A stretch of 64,000 nt of DNA from Succiniclasticum ruminis DSM 9236 (GCF_900112895.1 NZ_FONL01000001.1:124001-188000); one strand, 5' to 3'. Counted from the first letter of the stretch, positions 53,944-63,573 are shown. Notes: generated by a model from the letters alone, not told the origin. Program-made: numbers and translations.

Positions 53944-55173
53944 TTATTGAAATGAATTTATCCGGTTTCCGTTTCTGTATGAGAGAAGTACTGGCGAATT
54001 ACAATTCAGCGCCTCGTAATAATTTCTGGCATCCAGCACAATAAAACTGGCCGGTTTCCCGGGTTCGAGACCATATCGGTCAGACACGTGCAGCGTTCTT
54101 GCGGCATTCGTTGTAATGAACCGGTAACTTTCCATGATATCCTGATATCCCATCATCTGGCACACATGCAGTCCCATGAACACCACATCCCGCAGATTAC
54201 CGTTCCCCATCGGATACCATGGATCGCAGATATCATCGTGTCCGAAGGAAACGTTGATGCCTTCCGACAGCAGTTCTTTTACGCGGGTTACACCCCGGCG
54301 TTTCGGATACGAGTCTGCTCTTCCCTGCAAATGCGTATTCACCAGCGGGTTCGCCACAAAGTTGATACGGCTCATTTTCAGCAGCCGCATCAGCCGCAGC
54401 ACATAGGCATTGTTATAGGAATGCATGGCTGTGGTATGGCTGGCAGTAACGCGGTCATACAATTCCAGTTCCAATGCACGGGCAGCCAGCGTCTCCAATC
54501 CGCGCGAGGCTTCGTCGTCAATTTCATCGCAGTGCACATCCACCAGAAGATCATGCTCCGCAGCCAGCTGCAAAGCAAAATTCAGGGATTCCACGCTGTA
54601 TTCCCGGGTAAATTCAAAGTGCGGAATGGCGCCTACCGCATCCGCTCCCATGTACACCGCCTCCTGCATGAGCCGCCTGCCGTCAGGATAACTGAGGATG
54701 CCTTCCTGGGGAAAGGCCACTATTTGGATCTCCACAAAGTCTTTCAGTTCTTCCCTGAGCTCCAGCATGGTTTCCAAAGCCAGCAGCGAAGGGTCGGTCA
54801 CATCAACATGGGTACGGATATACTGGACGCCATGAGCTGCGTACATGCGGACTGCCCGGATGACCCGGTCCCGTATATCGGCTTTATTCAGCCTGCTCTT
54901 CCGTTTAGCCCAGCATTCAATACCTTCAAACAATGTCCCGGACTCGTTCCAGACCGGATCACCCGCAGTCAGGCAGGTATCCAGATGGACATGGGATTCA
55001 ATGAACGGGGGGAGAACCAGCCTGCCCTCCAGGTCCGTCACGGTTTCGCCCTGTTCAGGCAACAGCTTCGTTCCGATTTCCAAAAACATGCCTTTTCTGA
55101 TCCGGATATCCTGTAACGTTGTTTTGTTTTCAATACACGCATTTGTGAATAACATGGTACTCTCCTGTTTCAT
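53944..55173 (-). CDS. codA: Cytosine deaminase
   Basis: A 409-residue amidohydrolase converting cytosine to uracil and ammonia. Metal ligands match the family: HVHLD (His61, His63), VHCDEIDD, ASHTTAMHSY and FGHDDICDPWYPMG. Its Asp in the last motif is catalytic. It lies 10 bases after codB, forming a codBA cytosine salvage operon. Two ATG codons (55173 and 55155) both have ribosome sites; the first is given. Confidence 0.93.
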   Translation of the reverse strand: MKQESTMLFTNACIENKTTLQDIRIRKGMFLEIGTKLLPEQGETVTDLEGRLVLPPFIESHVHLDTCLTAGDPVWNESGTLFEGIECWAKRKSRLNKADIRDRVIRAVRMYAAHGVQYIRTHVDVTDPSLLALETMLELREELKDFVEIQIVAFPQEGILSYPDGRRLMQEAVYMGADAVGAIPHFEFTREYSVESLNFALQLAAEHDLLVDVHCDEIDDEASRGLETLAARALELELYDRVTASHTTAMHSYNNAYVLRLMRLLKMSRINFVANPLVNTHLQGRADSYPKRRGVTRVKELLSEGINVSFGHDDICDPWYPMGNGNLRDVVFMGLHVCQMMGYQDIMESYRFITTNAARTLHVSDRYGLEPGKPASFIVLDARNYYEALNCNSPVLLSYRNGNRINSFQ

Positions 55174-55182
55174 CAGATCACC

Positions 55183-56412
55183 TCACCGGTCCGTTGCTTT
55201 ATCATAGACCATGTAGCAGATACAGCCGACGAGCATGGCATTGATACTGGCAATGCCGGCATGGATAAAATTTCCGGCCAGCGCACCGGCAATGACGCCT
55301 GCCACTGCGCCCCAGTGAACGCCCGGAACCGCTTCCGCCCCAGCTTTGTAATGCTGTGGATGCGCGAAATAATCAAAGATGATGATAGCGCCTATCGGCG
55401 GCAGGGTTGCGTTTAAAAAGCTGAGCCAGCTCACAAAGTTATTGTACAGATAGACAGAAGCCACTGTGCCGATCACGCCGCTTACGATTACCAGAGGGCG
55501 TTTGCGGATCCCGGTAATATTGGAAAGGCTGAGGCCGCCACTGTACAGGGCATTGTCATTCGTTGTCCAGATGTTGGCTCCCAGCACCACAAGGGCGGGC
55601 AGCAGAAGCCCCTGCGCCATCATCACATAAAAAATATCGTCTTTCCCGGTAAAGGCTCCTCCGACCGCACCGAACGCAAACATCAGCGAGTTTCCGATCA
55701 GGAACGCAACAACCGTTGTGAACACGGCAGTTTTTCTATTCGGAGCAAAGCGGGTAAAATTGGGTGTTGTCGTTCCGCCGCTGACAAAAGAACCAACCAC
55801 CATCCCGATGGCGTTAAAGACAGTAATACTGCCGACACTTCTGGCAAAAACCGCCGCAAGCCCGCCGCCGTCATGGGTAGCCGTGACCATTGAGTAAGTA
55901 CCCAGAATCAGAATCAGCGGAACAGACACATAACTGACTATTTCCATGCCCCGGATGCCAAAGTACGCGGATGCAGTCATGCAGAAACCGCCGGCAGTAA
56001 TCAGCAGTAACGGGTTTACACGGAGCACTTCTGCAGCGGGAAACGCAAACATGGCAACCCCCACGCCGAACCAGCCAATCTGCGTAAGACTGATCAGCAG
56101 GGACGGAAGGCGGGAACCGGCCACACCAAAGGAACGCCTGGCCAGCAAGTCAAATGAAAGTCCTGTTCCGCAGCCGATATATCCTAAAACGCCGGTATAT
56201 ATTGCAAGAATGATGCCACCGGCTACGACGGAAAAGATAAATTCAGAAAGATCCAGCCCGTTACCCATGGTGGCGCCTACTGACATGCTGGCAGAAAAAA
56301 AGGTGAAGCCCAGCATAATGAAAAACATGGACCAGAATGTCTTTCTGGCATACAGCGGAACGGATTCAAAACTGTAATCTTTGTCTGTATGCGGCCGCTT
56401 ATTGGATGACAT
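55183..56412 (-). CDS. codB: Cytosine permease (NCS1 family)
   Basis: A 409-residue membrane protein with about 12 helices, starting with a charged N-terminus then YSFESVPLYARKTFWSM. Family marks: SVGATMGNGLDLSEF near 43 and FARSVGSITVFNAIGM. It takes up cytosine with protons for CodA. ATG 56412 has GGGGAGG 6 bases upstream; the longer frame at 56451 is not used. Co-transcribed with codA. Confidence 0.92.
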   Translation of the reverse strand: MSSNKRPHTDKDYSFESVPLYARKTFWSMFFIMLGFTFFSASMSVGATMGNGLDLSEFIFSVVAGGIILAIYTGVLGYIGCGTGLSFDLLARRSFGVAGSRLPSLLISLTQIGWFGVGVAMFAFPAAEVLRVNPLLLITAGGFCMTASAYFGIRGMEIVSYVSVPLILILGTYSMVTATHDGGGLAAVFARSVGSITVFNAIGMVVGSFVSGGTTTPNFTRFAPNRKTAVFTTVVAFLIGNSLMFAFGAVGGAFTGKDDIFYVMMAQGLLLPALVVLGANIWTTNDNALYSGGLSLSNITGIRKRPLVIVSGVIGTVASVYLYNNFVSWLSFLNATLPPIGAIIIFDYFAHPQHYKAGAEAVPGVHWGAVAGVIAGALAGNFIHAGIASINAMLVGCICYMVYDKATDR

Positions 56413-56604
56413 GGCAAACCTCCCCTCATGCTCTCCTGTTTGTCTCATCATTGGTCAATCTTGATGCTTTTATTCTTTGCCAATCTGCATCCATTATAAC
56501 AAAACAGCTGTAAAAAAATCTACGAGCATAAGAAATTTCTTAATTTAGGTTTAATTATTTGACCGACTCTGTTTATTAGAACTGCCTGTTAAGCCCATGT
56601 TTCC

Positions 56605-56637
56605 AAAAAAAGAAGCGCAGATTCCTCTGCGCTTCTC
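56605..56637 (-). terminator. Terminator of serA
   Basis: AGAAGCGCAG, loop ATTC-, CTGCGCTTCT, then TTTTTTT on the minus strand; starts about 25 bases after the serA stop. Confidence 0.92.
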
Positions 56638-56659
56638 CTTAAACTCACTAAAATTCTAA

Positions 56660-58237
56660 TCAGATTTTCAGCAACCGCACCTTGCTGATGCCGTCCAGAC
56701 CCTGCAGCAGCCGGATGGTTTCCTTGCCCACTTCGCTGTCTACGGTAAGGAACATCATCGCCACGCCATTCTGCTGGTTGCGGCTTACCTGCATGGTAGC
56801 GATATTAACCTTGGACGCGCCCAACAGTGTGCCGATCTGACCGATCATACCGGGCTTATCTTCGTTGTTAACCGCCAGCATGAAAGCAGCAGGCTCTATG
56901 TCAAACTGATAACCGTTGATATCTTTGATGCGTACTTCCCCTTCCGGATTTACATTGCCGGCTGCCGTAAACATGCCTTTCTTTGTATGCACCTTTACTG
57001 TCAGCAGGTTCACCGGGCTGTTTTCCTTGCTTTCAATCACTTCCACACCGCGGCCTTCCGCCGTCAGTTCTGCATTGACATAGTTGACCCGTTCTTTCAG
57101 GACAGGCTCAAACAGTCCTTTCAGGACAGCACGGGTCACCATATCGGTTTCGATTTCCGCTAATGCGCCTCTGTAGATCACTTCCACCTTTTCTACGGCA
57201 TCATGCTCCAGCTGGTAGTACAGCTTGCCCAGGTCTTCGCCCAGGGCCATGATTTTTTTCACCTCGTCCAGTTCGCTTGCCTGCAGCGCCGGCAGGTTGA
57301 CTGCGTTGGGCACCATTTCGCCCCGCAACGCGGCGATAACTTCTTCCGCAATGGCAATGCCTACGTTATCCTGCGCTTCCTGAGTGTCAGCGCCCAGATG
57401 GGGCGTCAGCACGCACTGGGGCAGATCAATCAGCGGGGAGATCGGTTTCGGCTCGTCTACCAGAACGTCGATGCCGGCGCTGGCTACAATGCCTTCCCGG
57501 ATTGCGCGGGCCAGATCCTGTTCATTGTACAGACCGCCCCGGGCGCAGTTTACAACGCGAACGCCCTTTTTGCATTTCTGCCATTCTTTATAGGTAATCA
57601 TGTTCATCGTTTCCTCGGTTTTCGGGGTATGGATGGAGATTACGTCGGACTCCTTCAGCAGTTCATCCAGGGTCTCGCATTTTTTAACATTGTATTTTCT
57701 GAAACGGGCGTCCGCAATATACGGGTCGTAAGCAATTACCTTCATGCCGAAAGCCTGCATACGGGTGGTCAGCAGACCGCCGATACGGCCCAGACCGATA
57801 ATTCCCAGCGTCTTCCCCAGCAGTTCCATGCCCTTCAGACCGTCCCGGTTCCAGACGCGGCTTTCGATCATCTTATGGGCCTTCACTGTATTGCGGCAGG
57901 AAGCCAGCAGCAGCCCTACCGTGTGCTCACAGGCGGAAACGATGTTGGATTCCGGTGTATTGACTACGATAATACCGCGTTTCGTAGCACCTTCCATCTG
58001 AATATTATCCACACCGTTGCCGGCACGGCCCACAACCTTCAGGTTGGTTGCGTGTTCATAAAACTCTTCATTAATCTTCGTAACGCTGCGTACAACGATT
58101 GCGTCATACTCGGGAATGCGTTTCAACAGTTCTTCCCGGGACAGATTCATCTCCACATCAACCTGCAGGTCTTTCTGCGCTTTCAACAGTGCAACGCCTT
58201 TGTCCGAAATTTTCTCCGTTACAATAATTTTTTTCAT
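56660..58237 (-). CDS. serA: D-3-phosphoglycerate dehydrogenase
   Basis: A 525-residue enzyme, first step of serine synthesis. It has the NAD-binding GxGxxG in LGIIGLGRIGG near 145, catalytic Arg in NCARGGL and His in LTPHLGADT near 280, then an intervening ASB-type domain and a C-terminal ACT domain (about 455-525; NKDEDKPGMIGQIGTLL-like) for serine control. ATG 58237 with AAGGAGG 7 bases upstream is the start; frame extension to 58387 is T-box RNA. Serine feedback plus T-box gives two controls. Confidence 0.95.
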   Translation of the reverse strand: MKKIIVTEKISDKGVALLKAQKDLQVDVEMNLSREELLKRIPEYDAIVVRSVTKINEEFYEHATNLKVVGRAGNGVDNIQMEGATKRGIIVVNTPESNIVSACEHTVGLLLASCRNTVKAHKMIESRVWNRDGLKGMELLGKTLGIIGLGRIGGLLTTRMQAFGMKVIAYDPYIADARFRKYNVKKCETLDELLKESDVISIHTPKTEETMNMITYKEWQKCKKGVRVVNCARGGLYNEQDLARAIREGIVASAGIDVLVDEPKPISPLIDLPQCVLTPHLGADTQEAQDNVGIAIAEEVIAALRGEMVPNAVNLPALQASELDEVKKIMALGEDLGKLYYQLEHDAVEKVEVIYRGALAEIETDMVTRAVLKGLFEPVLKERVNYVNAELTAEGRGVEVIESKENSPVNLLTVKVHTKKGMFTAAGNVNPEGEVRIKDINGYQFDIEPAAFMLAVNNEDKPGMIGQIGTLLGASKVNIATMQVSRNQQNGVAMMFLTVDSEVGKETIRLLQGLDGISKVRLLKI

Positions 58238-58343
58238 TTTTTTCCTCCTTTTCGTTTGCGGCACATTGCAATCACGTTGCGCCACCGGTAAGGAACTGCA
58301 GAGAAACAGTTTGGCAGTTCCGAAGGACCGAAGCAAAAGCAAT

Positions 58344-58650
58344 AAAAAACTCCCGTCCCTTCGTAAGGACGGGAGTTCGTATTTCATCGTATGAGCTCGC
58401 GTGGTGCCACCTTAGTTCACTGCAACCGTACATTAAAGCCGGATCACCTGCTCCTGCGCAACTGTTTTCCTGCTTTTACTGTAACCTGTTACAGCCTCAT
58501 TCCCGGGATATCGGCCGGAACCGGACAGGTTGCAACCCCTGCCTTCTCCAGAGCGGAATTCAATCTTCGACAGGGCGGTTCTCACTGACCACCGCCTCTC
58601 TGCACAGTCTGGGATTTACTTTTCTCTTTCATAAAATTGCATTTTGCTTT
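58344..58650 (-). promoter_or_regulatory. T-box leader (serine) of serA
   Basis: Stem I: GCAGAGAGGCGGTGGTCAG with matching GAACCGCC; the specifier position by the same spacing rule as the leu leaders is TCC (Ser) in TTCCGCTCTGGAG. The T-box is a variant, AAGGTGGCACCACGCG (58400-58415), and the terminator CTCCCGTCC/GGACGGGAG with TTTTTT lies at 58344-58375. Confidence 0.9.
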
Positions 58651-58660
58651 TATAAGTGAG

Positions 58661-58689
58661 ATTATAGGCGTTTCGTTACAAAAAGTCAA
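58661..58689 (-). promoter_or_regulatory. Promoter of the serA T-box transcript
   Basis: TTGACT (58684-58689) and TATAAT (58661-58666), 17-bp spacer, minus strand. Confidence 0.85.
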
Positions 58690-58723
58690 ATAGAAGTTTT
58701 GTAAAATTTGATACAGGTTTCCG

Positions 58724-60322
58724 CTAATACTTCAATACTTTGTCCGGTTTTGGCCGAAAGGCCTTGTCATAATCAAGGCCATGTCCGCCGTCATGCTCCG
58801 CCAGGAGCTTTCCATACAATTCGCGCCAGTCTGAGAGAGCGCTTTCTGCGTTATCGCGAAGAACCTGCGTGAAAACCTCCTTCGGCCAACCGGAAGAACT
58901 CTTGACCAGTTCCATGGAACGCTGCTCCCCTTTACGGGCGGCGTTCAGCACTTTGGGGATCACTGCGCTGTAATAGCCCTTTGTCAGGGCCGTCACCTGC
59001 TGGGCGATCCACCAGGCCTTCCCGGGATCATAGTGGGAGCGGTCGTTTCTGGCATAAGCCTCCGGCAAGGGAGCTACAGCAAGAGGGATATACGTGCTTT
59101 CCGCCGGGGCGCTCATGGAGAGCCAGAAAACCGGGGCTGGCAGCCTGTCGTTCGCCTGGGCGATCCATGTATAAGCAATGTTCGAGCTGGTGATAGATCG
59201 TTCCCATTTCGTTTTGCCATACCGGTACGGCGAGGCAAAAGGCCCGGCATTCTTTCCGGTTCTGCGGTCAAAAGCAGTGCCTTCGTAGGCGTCCCGGTGA
59301 AGATCCATTATCTCCGTCAGTGTCATGGGATGGTCAGGGCGGAGGGAAAAAGGATAGGCTTCCGTATCCCAGTTCTTTACTTTCGCCGGAAGCTTCGCCG
59401 ATGGCGCCGCAAGGGAGAGAGCGCGCCAGACACGCCGCAGGGCAAAATACGGATGGAAATCCTCGACGGCCTTCATGGAACGCACCCAGTCGAGACGGCC
59501 CTTTTTGTCATAGGCAGCCCAGCCGGCCTCTTTCAACATGCCGGGCAGCCGGGGATTGAATATCTGGTCCGGGTCACCCGGTCTGACGGCGCGGATACGG
59601 AACTGGTTCGCGGCTACAAAAAACTCCCCGTCCGGCACACGCTGGGCAATCCAAAAGCCGCCCTTACCCGTTGGCGCCGGCTGCATTTCCAGAACCCAGC
59701 CTTCCTCGCGATCCGCCACCAGAAGCGTCTCACCCGTCCCCCAGAGACCGTATTGATCAATCAGACTGCCCATCAGCCGGACTGCTTCCCGGGCCGTACG
59801 GCAGCGTTCCAGGGCCACGCGCCCCAGTTCCGAGGCATAAAAAATACCGCGGCCCTCCTTTGGTTCCAGATATTCTAGACGGGCAGAATTATTCGTGCAT
59901 TCGCCGAGCATCAGACCGTGCTCGTTCATTACACCATAGTCACTGTCGATATAGGCATAAGTATGGGCAGTCTCCGGTATTTCTCCCAGCGGCTTCGTCC
60001 GCGCCTTCCCCGGATAGTCGTAATCCGCCGCACGCTCCGGCGCAACGAGTCTAGGATTCGAGAAGCAGGCGTACTCCGGCAGGTCGTCCCAGGCAATGGC
60101 GGAGGGGTACACTTTCCGCATCGCGCCGGCCGGGTGATCTTTTGCCGGCACAAAAACGATACTGGGATCGCTGGAGTAGGAATCGTTGGAATGCGTCACA
60201 TACGTACTGCCGTCTGCAGAAGCCCCTCTGGTCACAATCGTCGTAGTGCAGGCTTCCGTGCAGGAGGCAGTAAGGCAGACAACACCCAACGCTACGGATA
60301 TAAAGACAGATCTGGTTTTCAA
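58724..60322 (-). CDS. C69-family dipeptidase (exported)
   Basis: A 532-residue N-terminal-nucleophile hydrolase. After a signal/propeptide (about 1-25), the mature enzyme would begin with the catalytic Cys in ACTTTIVTRGASADGSTYV, as in C69/U34 dipeptidases. Other marks are HSNDSYSSDP, MNEHGLMLGECT and QYGLWGTGETLLVAD. It cleaves dipeptides in the periplasm or outside. The TTG at 60322 is chosen because AAAGGAG is 8 bases upstream; an ATG at 60340 has no good site. Fits a peptide- or amino-acid-fermenting lifestyle. Confidence 0.88.
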   Translation of the reverse strand: MKTRSVFISVALGVVCLTASCTEACTTTIVTRGASADGSTYVTHSNDSYSSDPSIVFVPAKDHPAGAMRKVYPSAIAWDDLPEYACFSNPRLVAPERAADYDYPGKARTKPLGEIPETAHTYAYIDSDYGVMNEHGLMLGECTNNSARLEYLEPKEGRGIFYASELGRVALERCRTAREAVRLMGSLIDQYGLWGTGETLLVADREEGWVLEMQPAPTGKGGFWIAQRVPDGEFFVAANQFRIRAVRPGDPDQIFNPRLPGMLKEAGWAAYDKKGRLDWVRSMKAVEDFHPYFALRRVWRALSLAAPSAKLPAKVKNWDTEAYPFSLRPDHPMTLTEIMDLHRDAYEGTAFDRRTGKNAGPFASPYRYGKTKWERSITSSNIAYTWIAQANDRLPAPVFWLSMSAPAESTYIPLAVAPLPEAYARNDRSHYDPGKAWWIAQQVTALTKGYYSAVIPKVLNAARKGEQRSMELVKSSSGWPKEVFTQVLRDNAESALSDWRELYGKLLAEHDGGHGLDYDKAFRPKPDKVLKY

Positions 60323-60365
60323 GCAGAAAACTCCTTTCATGTAAAACACATATTTTATTTCAGTA

Positions 60366-60399
60366 TAACAAAACAGCCGCGGAAAAAACTACGGCTGTT
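60366..60399 (-). terminator. Terminator of the waaA/deoxyribosyltransferase unit
   Basis: On the minus strand AACAGCCG pairs with CGGCTGTT around a 12-nt loop, followed by TTGTTATAC. Confidence 0.65.
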
Positions 60400-60429
60400 C
60401 AAATTAATATGGATTTTTGCTATTCCGGC

Positions 60430-61026
60430 TTAAAGCGCGTTTTTAGACAAATATTCTTTTATTTCTTCTATCAGTTTGTCGCCATCGAAGTTTTTGAAGA
60501 TTTTGATCATGCATCCGCTTATCATCGGGTTCATCTCTAGACCGAACTCTACAGCGCGGACATCGGTTTTGAACCCGTAACACCGTTTGCCTGCAGCGTA
60601 AGCGATACCCAGTTCAACGCTGGCCCCTTCATCGGGAACCCGGCCGTCTATATTCATAAAGACAATATCCGCTTTTCTTACTTCCCCGGCATCCAACGGA
60701 AAAATCATTTTTACGAGTTCTTCTTCTGTCTTTCCCTCTAACTTTGCGGCTTCAATACCGTCGCGCTGTGGTAAAAAGACCTGATAGCCGTACTCTTCCA
60801 GCACCTGCGTAACCTTCAGATTAAAGCCCTTTTCGGCAGCGTTAAACATCGGACCTGCAAAATACACCTTTTTCCCGTGTCCGATATTTTTGACTATCTT
60901 TGCTTTAAAAGCCTGTTCGTCAGCAGCAAAGTTTTCATCACCGTTGTTGTTTGCATATGCGGCAACCGAAAACAGCATCATCGCGCACAATACAGCAACG
61001 CTTATCATTTCTGACAATTTTTTCAT
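60430..61026 (-). CDS. Exported nucleoside 2-deoxyribosyltransferase-like protein
   Basis: A 198-residue protein. From about 52 it matches nucleoside 2-deoxyribosyltransferase: VYFAGPMFNAAEKGFN, NIDGRVPDEGASVELGIAYA with catalytic Glu138, and YQVFLPQRDG. The N-terminal 25 residues are a classic signal peptide (MKKLSEMISVAVLCAMML..., cleavage after AYA), which is strange because the known enzyme works on nucleosides in the cytosol. Its start overlaps the stop of waaA by 4 bases (ATGA), so it is coupled to an outer-membrane synthesis gene. Either a periplasmic nucleoside enzyme or a repurposed fold. Confidence 0.8.
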   Translation of the reverse strand: MKKLSEMISVAVLCAMMLFSVAAYANNNGDENFAADEQAFKAKIVKNIGHGKKVYFAGPMFNAAEKGFNLKVTQVLEEYGYQVFLPQRDGIEAAKLEGKTEEELVKMIFPLDAGEVRKADIVFMNIDGRVPDEGASVELGIAYAAGKRCYGFKTDVRAVEFGLEMNPMISGCMIKIFKNFDGDKLIEEIKEYLSKNAL

Positions 61027-62348
61027 AAAGTGACGGCCTCCTTTGCTTCCTTATCCAAAAGATCTGTCAGATAATGTATGGTCTTCAGGGCAGCGCCACG
61101 GTTCTCCCTGATAATCTGGATAGATGCTTCCCCCATTCTTTTACGCAGGTTGTCGTCCCCGGCAATTTCCAGAAAAGCTTCTGTAAGGCCGTCTGTATCT
61201 GCCACCATGCGGCAGGCGCCCGCTTTGCTTAACAGGGAGTACGAGTCTTTAAAATCTTCCATGCTGGGGCCAACCAGAATCGGTTTGGCATGGGCTGCCG
61301 GCTCCAGCACATTATGACCCCCGTAACGCACCAGGCTGCCGCCGACGAATACGATGTCCCCTATGGCATATATGCGGCCCAGTTCACCGATGGTATCAAG
61401 CAGAAGGACCGGAAATTCAGGCCGCCGCCCTTCCATCTCCTTTAATTTGGAACGGAAGCCCATCTCGTAGCCAAATTTGGCATTCACCTTTTTAATCTCT
61501 TCAATCCGGTTCAGCTTACGGGGCGCAATGATCAGGCGGGCATGGGGATATTTCTTACGCAGGGCGGTAAAGGAAGTCAGCACAGCTTCCTCTTCCGTGC
61601 GGTGGGTGGAGCCTGCCACAATAATCGGCCAGGCATCTTCCCCCAGCCCCAGTTCTGTTTTATAGGTTGTCAGATCTTCCGGAGAAACCTCCGCATAGGT
61701 CTGATCAAATTTCGTATTGCCGGTAACAATGATTTTTGCCGGATCCGCACCCAGCTGGGTAATATATTTGGCGTCAATGCTGGACTGCATACAGAAAAGA
61801 TTTATGGTATTCAGCATATCACGAAGAAGGCTGGACAGATACCGGTAACTTTTTGCGGATTTTTCCGAGATACGACCATTCATCATCATTGCAGGGATAT
61901 TCCGTTCCCGGATGGCCCGCAGAAAATTAGGCCATAATTCCGTTTCTACCATTATGAAGATGCCCGGACGGATACGGCTTACCATGGATGACGCCACAAA
62001 CGGCAGATCCAGAGGAAAATTGATGATGGCATCTGCTTCCGGCATAATCTGCCTGGCCATATCATAACCGCCCACAGTAACCGCGGAAACCAGTACTTTC
62101 CGTTCCGGCATCAGGTTTTTGATTTCTTTTACCAGGGGACTGATAGCCACCATTTCCCCTACCGAAGCACCGTGAAGCCAGATGCAATTGGTATCTGCCA
62201 CAGGAGCAATTTCTTCCCTGCGGACCAGTCCCATGTTTTGCCGGAAACGGTGTCCGAAACCTTTTTCCACAACCAGCCGGTACAGGAAGTAGGGAAGTGC
62301 CACGAAGATAAACACAAGTATGATTAAAATATTGTAAATAACATACAT
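61023..62348 (-). CDS. waaA: 3-deoxy-D-manno-octulosonic acid (Kdo) transferase
   Basis: A 441-residue GT30 glycosyltransferase that adds Kdo to lipid A. One N-terminal helix (about 4-24) anchors it on the inner face of the membrane. Marks: WLHGASVGE near 57, VETELWPNF near 133, IVAGSTH near 245, and GGSLVRYGGHNVLEPAA near 338. It is strong evidence of an LPS-bearing outer membrane. It is followed by the overlapping deoxyribosyltransferase gene. Confidence 0.95.
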   Translation of the reverse strand: MYVIYNILIILVFIFVALPYFLYRLVVEKGFGHRFRQNMGLVRREEIAPVADTNCIWLHGASVGEMVAISPLVKEIKNLMPERKVLVSAVTVGGYDMARQIMPEADAIINFPLDLPFVASSMVSRIRPGIFIMVETELWPNFLRAIRERNIPAMMMNGRISEKSAKSYRYLSSLLRDMLNTINLFCMQSSIDAKYITQLGADPAKIIVTGNTKFDQTYAEVSPEDLTTYKTELGLGEDAWPIIVAGSTHRTEEEAVLTSFTALRKKYPHARLIIAPRKLNRIEEIKKVNAKFGYEMGFRSKLKEMEGRRPEFPVLLLDTIGELGRIYAIGDIVFVGGSLVRYGGHNVLEPAAHAKPILVGPSMEDFKDSYSLLSKAGACRMVADTDGLTEAFLEIAGDDNLRKRMGEASIQIIRENRGAALKTIHYLTDLLDKEAKEAVTL

Positions 62349-62452
62349 AAGGTTTAATCAGCTCTCTTTCTTGTTGTTGCAGTATTGTTTTAGCAGCTGT
62401 CACTTATTTAATATTTTATCATTGTGAATTTTACTTTGCAACATGACAAACT

Positions 62453-62502
62453 AAAAAAGGGCGAAACGCATGCATCGGTGTGACACATGATTTTCTCCCT
62501 TG
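62453..62502 (-). terminator. Putative terminator of the aro operon
   Basis: On the minus strand AAGGGAGAAAA pairs imperfectly with TTTCGCCCTT across a long loop, followed by TTTTTAG, 32 bases past the aroQ stop. Confidence 0.5.
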
Positions 62503-62533
62503 TAATAAATAATTAACTGCATTTCAAAATGCG

Positions 62534-62962
62534 CTACTTTCCGGCCAGGTACTCCAGCGCCAGCAAATAGCCCTGCAATCCTAATCCGCAGATCTGTCCG
62601 GTACAGCCGGCTGTAGTAACACAGTGATGCCGGAATTCTTCCCGCTGGTGGATGTTGCTGATGTGCACTTCCACCGCAGGGATGTTCACAGATTTCAGCG
62701 CGTCCAAAATTGCCACGCTGTAATGGGTATAGGCGCCGGGATTCATGACTATGCCGTCCGCGTTATTATGACAGGCCTGGATCCAGTCTACCAGTTGTCC
62801 CTCGGAATTGCTCTGCTTAATATCTACCGCGACTTGCAATTCTTCTGCTTTTTTACGGATCATTTCACACAGGTCATCATAGGTTGCCGTTCCGTACACA
62901 CCGGGTTCCCGGACACCTAACATATTAATGTTAGGCCCGTTCAACACTAAAATCTTTTTCAT
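62534..62962 (-). CDS. aroQ: 3-dehydroquinate dehydratase, type II
   Basis: A 142-residue dodecamer-type enzyme, third step of the shikimate pathway. It has LNGPNINMLGVREPGVYG with catalytic Tyr23, the QSNSEGQLVDWI lid, NPGAYTHYSVAI and VEVHISNIHQREEFRHH. It comes last in the aroE-aroK-aroQ cluster. Confidence 0.96.
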   Translation of the reverse strand: MKKILVLNGPNINMLGVREPGVYGTATYDDLCEMIRKKAEELQVAVDIKQSNSEGQLVDWIQACHNNADGIVMNPGAYTHYSVAILDALKSVNIPAVEVHISNIHQREEFRHHCVTTAGCTGQICGLGLQGYLLALEYLAGK

Positions 62963-62991
62963 ATCAGCACATCCTTTTCGTTATTTCATAA

Positions 62992-63504
62992 TTATAAGTT
63001 ATTGCGTTGCTGCAAAACCCTCGCTGCATCCACTAATCGTAACAACACGTCCTGCATGCTGCCTTTGTTCTGCACCGTCACGTCTGCAACGGCGCGGTAC
63101 AAGGCTTCCCGCTGCGCATATAAATCATAGATTCGCCGACGCCCCGCTGCCAGCAGGGGTCTGGTTTTTGTATCCACGTCGCCGATGATATCTTCCGGAG
63201 AACGATCCAAAAATATGATCAGGCCGTTTTCTTTTAAGCTGATTATGTTTTCCTGCCGCAACACTACGCCGCCCCCCATGGCCAGCACCTTATCCTGCAA
63301 CGCGGACAGCCGCTTCGTTGTCCTGGTTTCCTGTTTGCGAAAGAAGTCTTCACTCACTGCAAAAAGTTCCGGAATCGTTTTACCAGAATCCTTTTCAATT
63401 TCCGGATCGGCGTCAATAAAATCCCTGCCCAGCCTTTCCGCCAGACAACGCCCCAGCGTACTCTTCCCGCAGCCGGGCATACCAATCAGCACAATGTTTT
63501 TCAT
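62992..63504 (-). CDS. aroK: Shikimate kinase
   Basis: A 170-residue kinase that phosphorylates shikimate. Walker A GMPGCGKST is at 8-16, followed by DFIDADPEIE (Asp for Mg and shikimate), the GGGVVLR motif and TRPLL in the lid. ATG 63504 is chosen as the protein then begins MKNIVLIGMPGCGKS like relatives; a GTG at 63516 is possible since the ribosome site is weak. It lies 69 bases after aroE and 29 before aroQ. Confidence 0.94.
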   Translation of the reverse strand: MKNIVLIGMPGCGKSTLGRCLAERLGRDFIDADPEIEKDSGKTIPELFAVSEDFFRKQETRTTKRLSALQDKVLAMGGGVVLRQENIISLKENGLIIFLDRSPEDIIGDVDTKTRPLLAAGRRRIYDLYAQREALYRAVADVTVQNKGSMQDVLLRLVDAARVLQQRNNL

Positions 63505-63573
63505 TACTCCCACCACTTATTTACAGACAAAGATAATCAGTATTGCGAGTGCTGCAGCCCATACCTTTTGCAA

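Noticed and set aside
58238-58387. N-terminal extension of SerA
   Set aside because: Covers leader RNA and terminator of the serine T-box; the ATG at 58237 has AAGGAGG.
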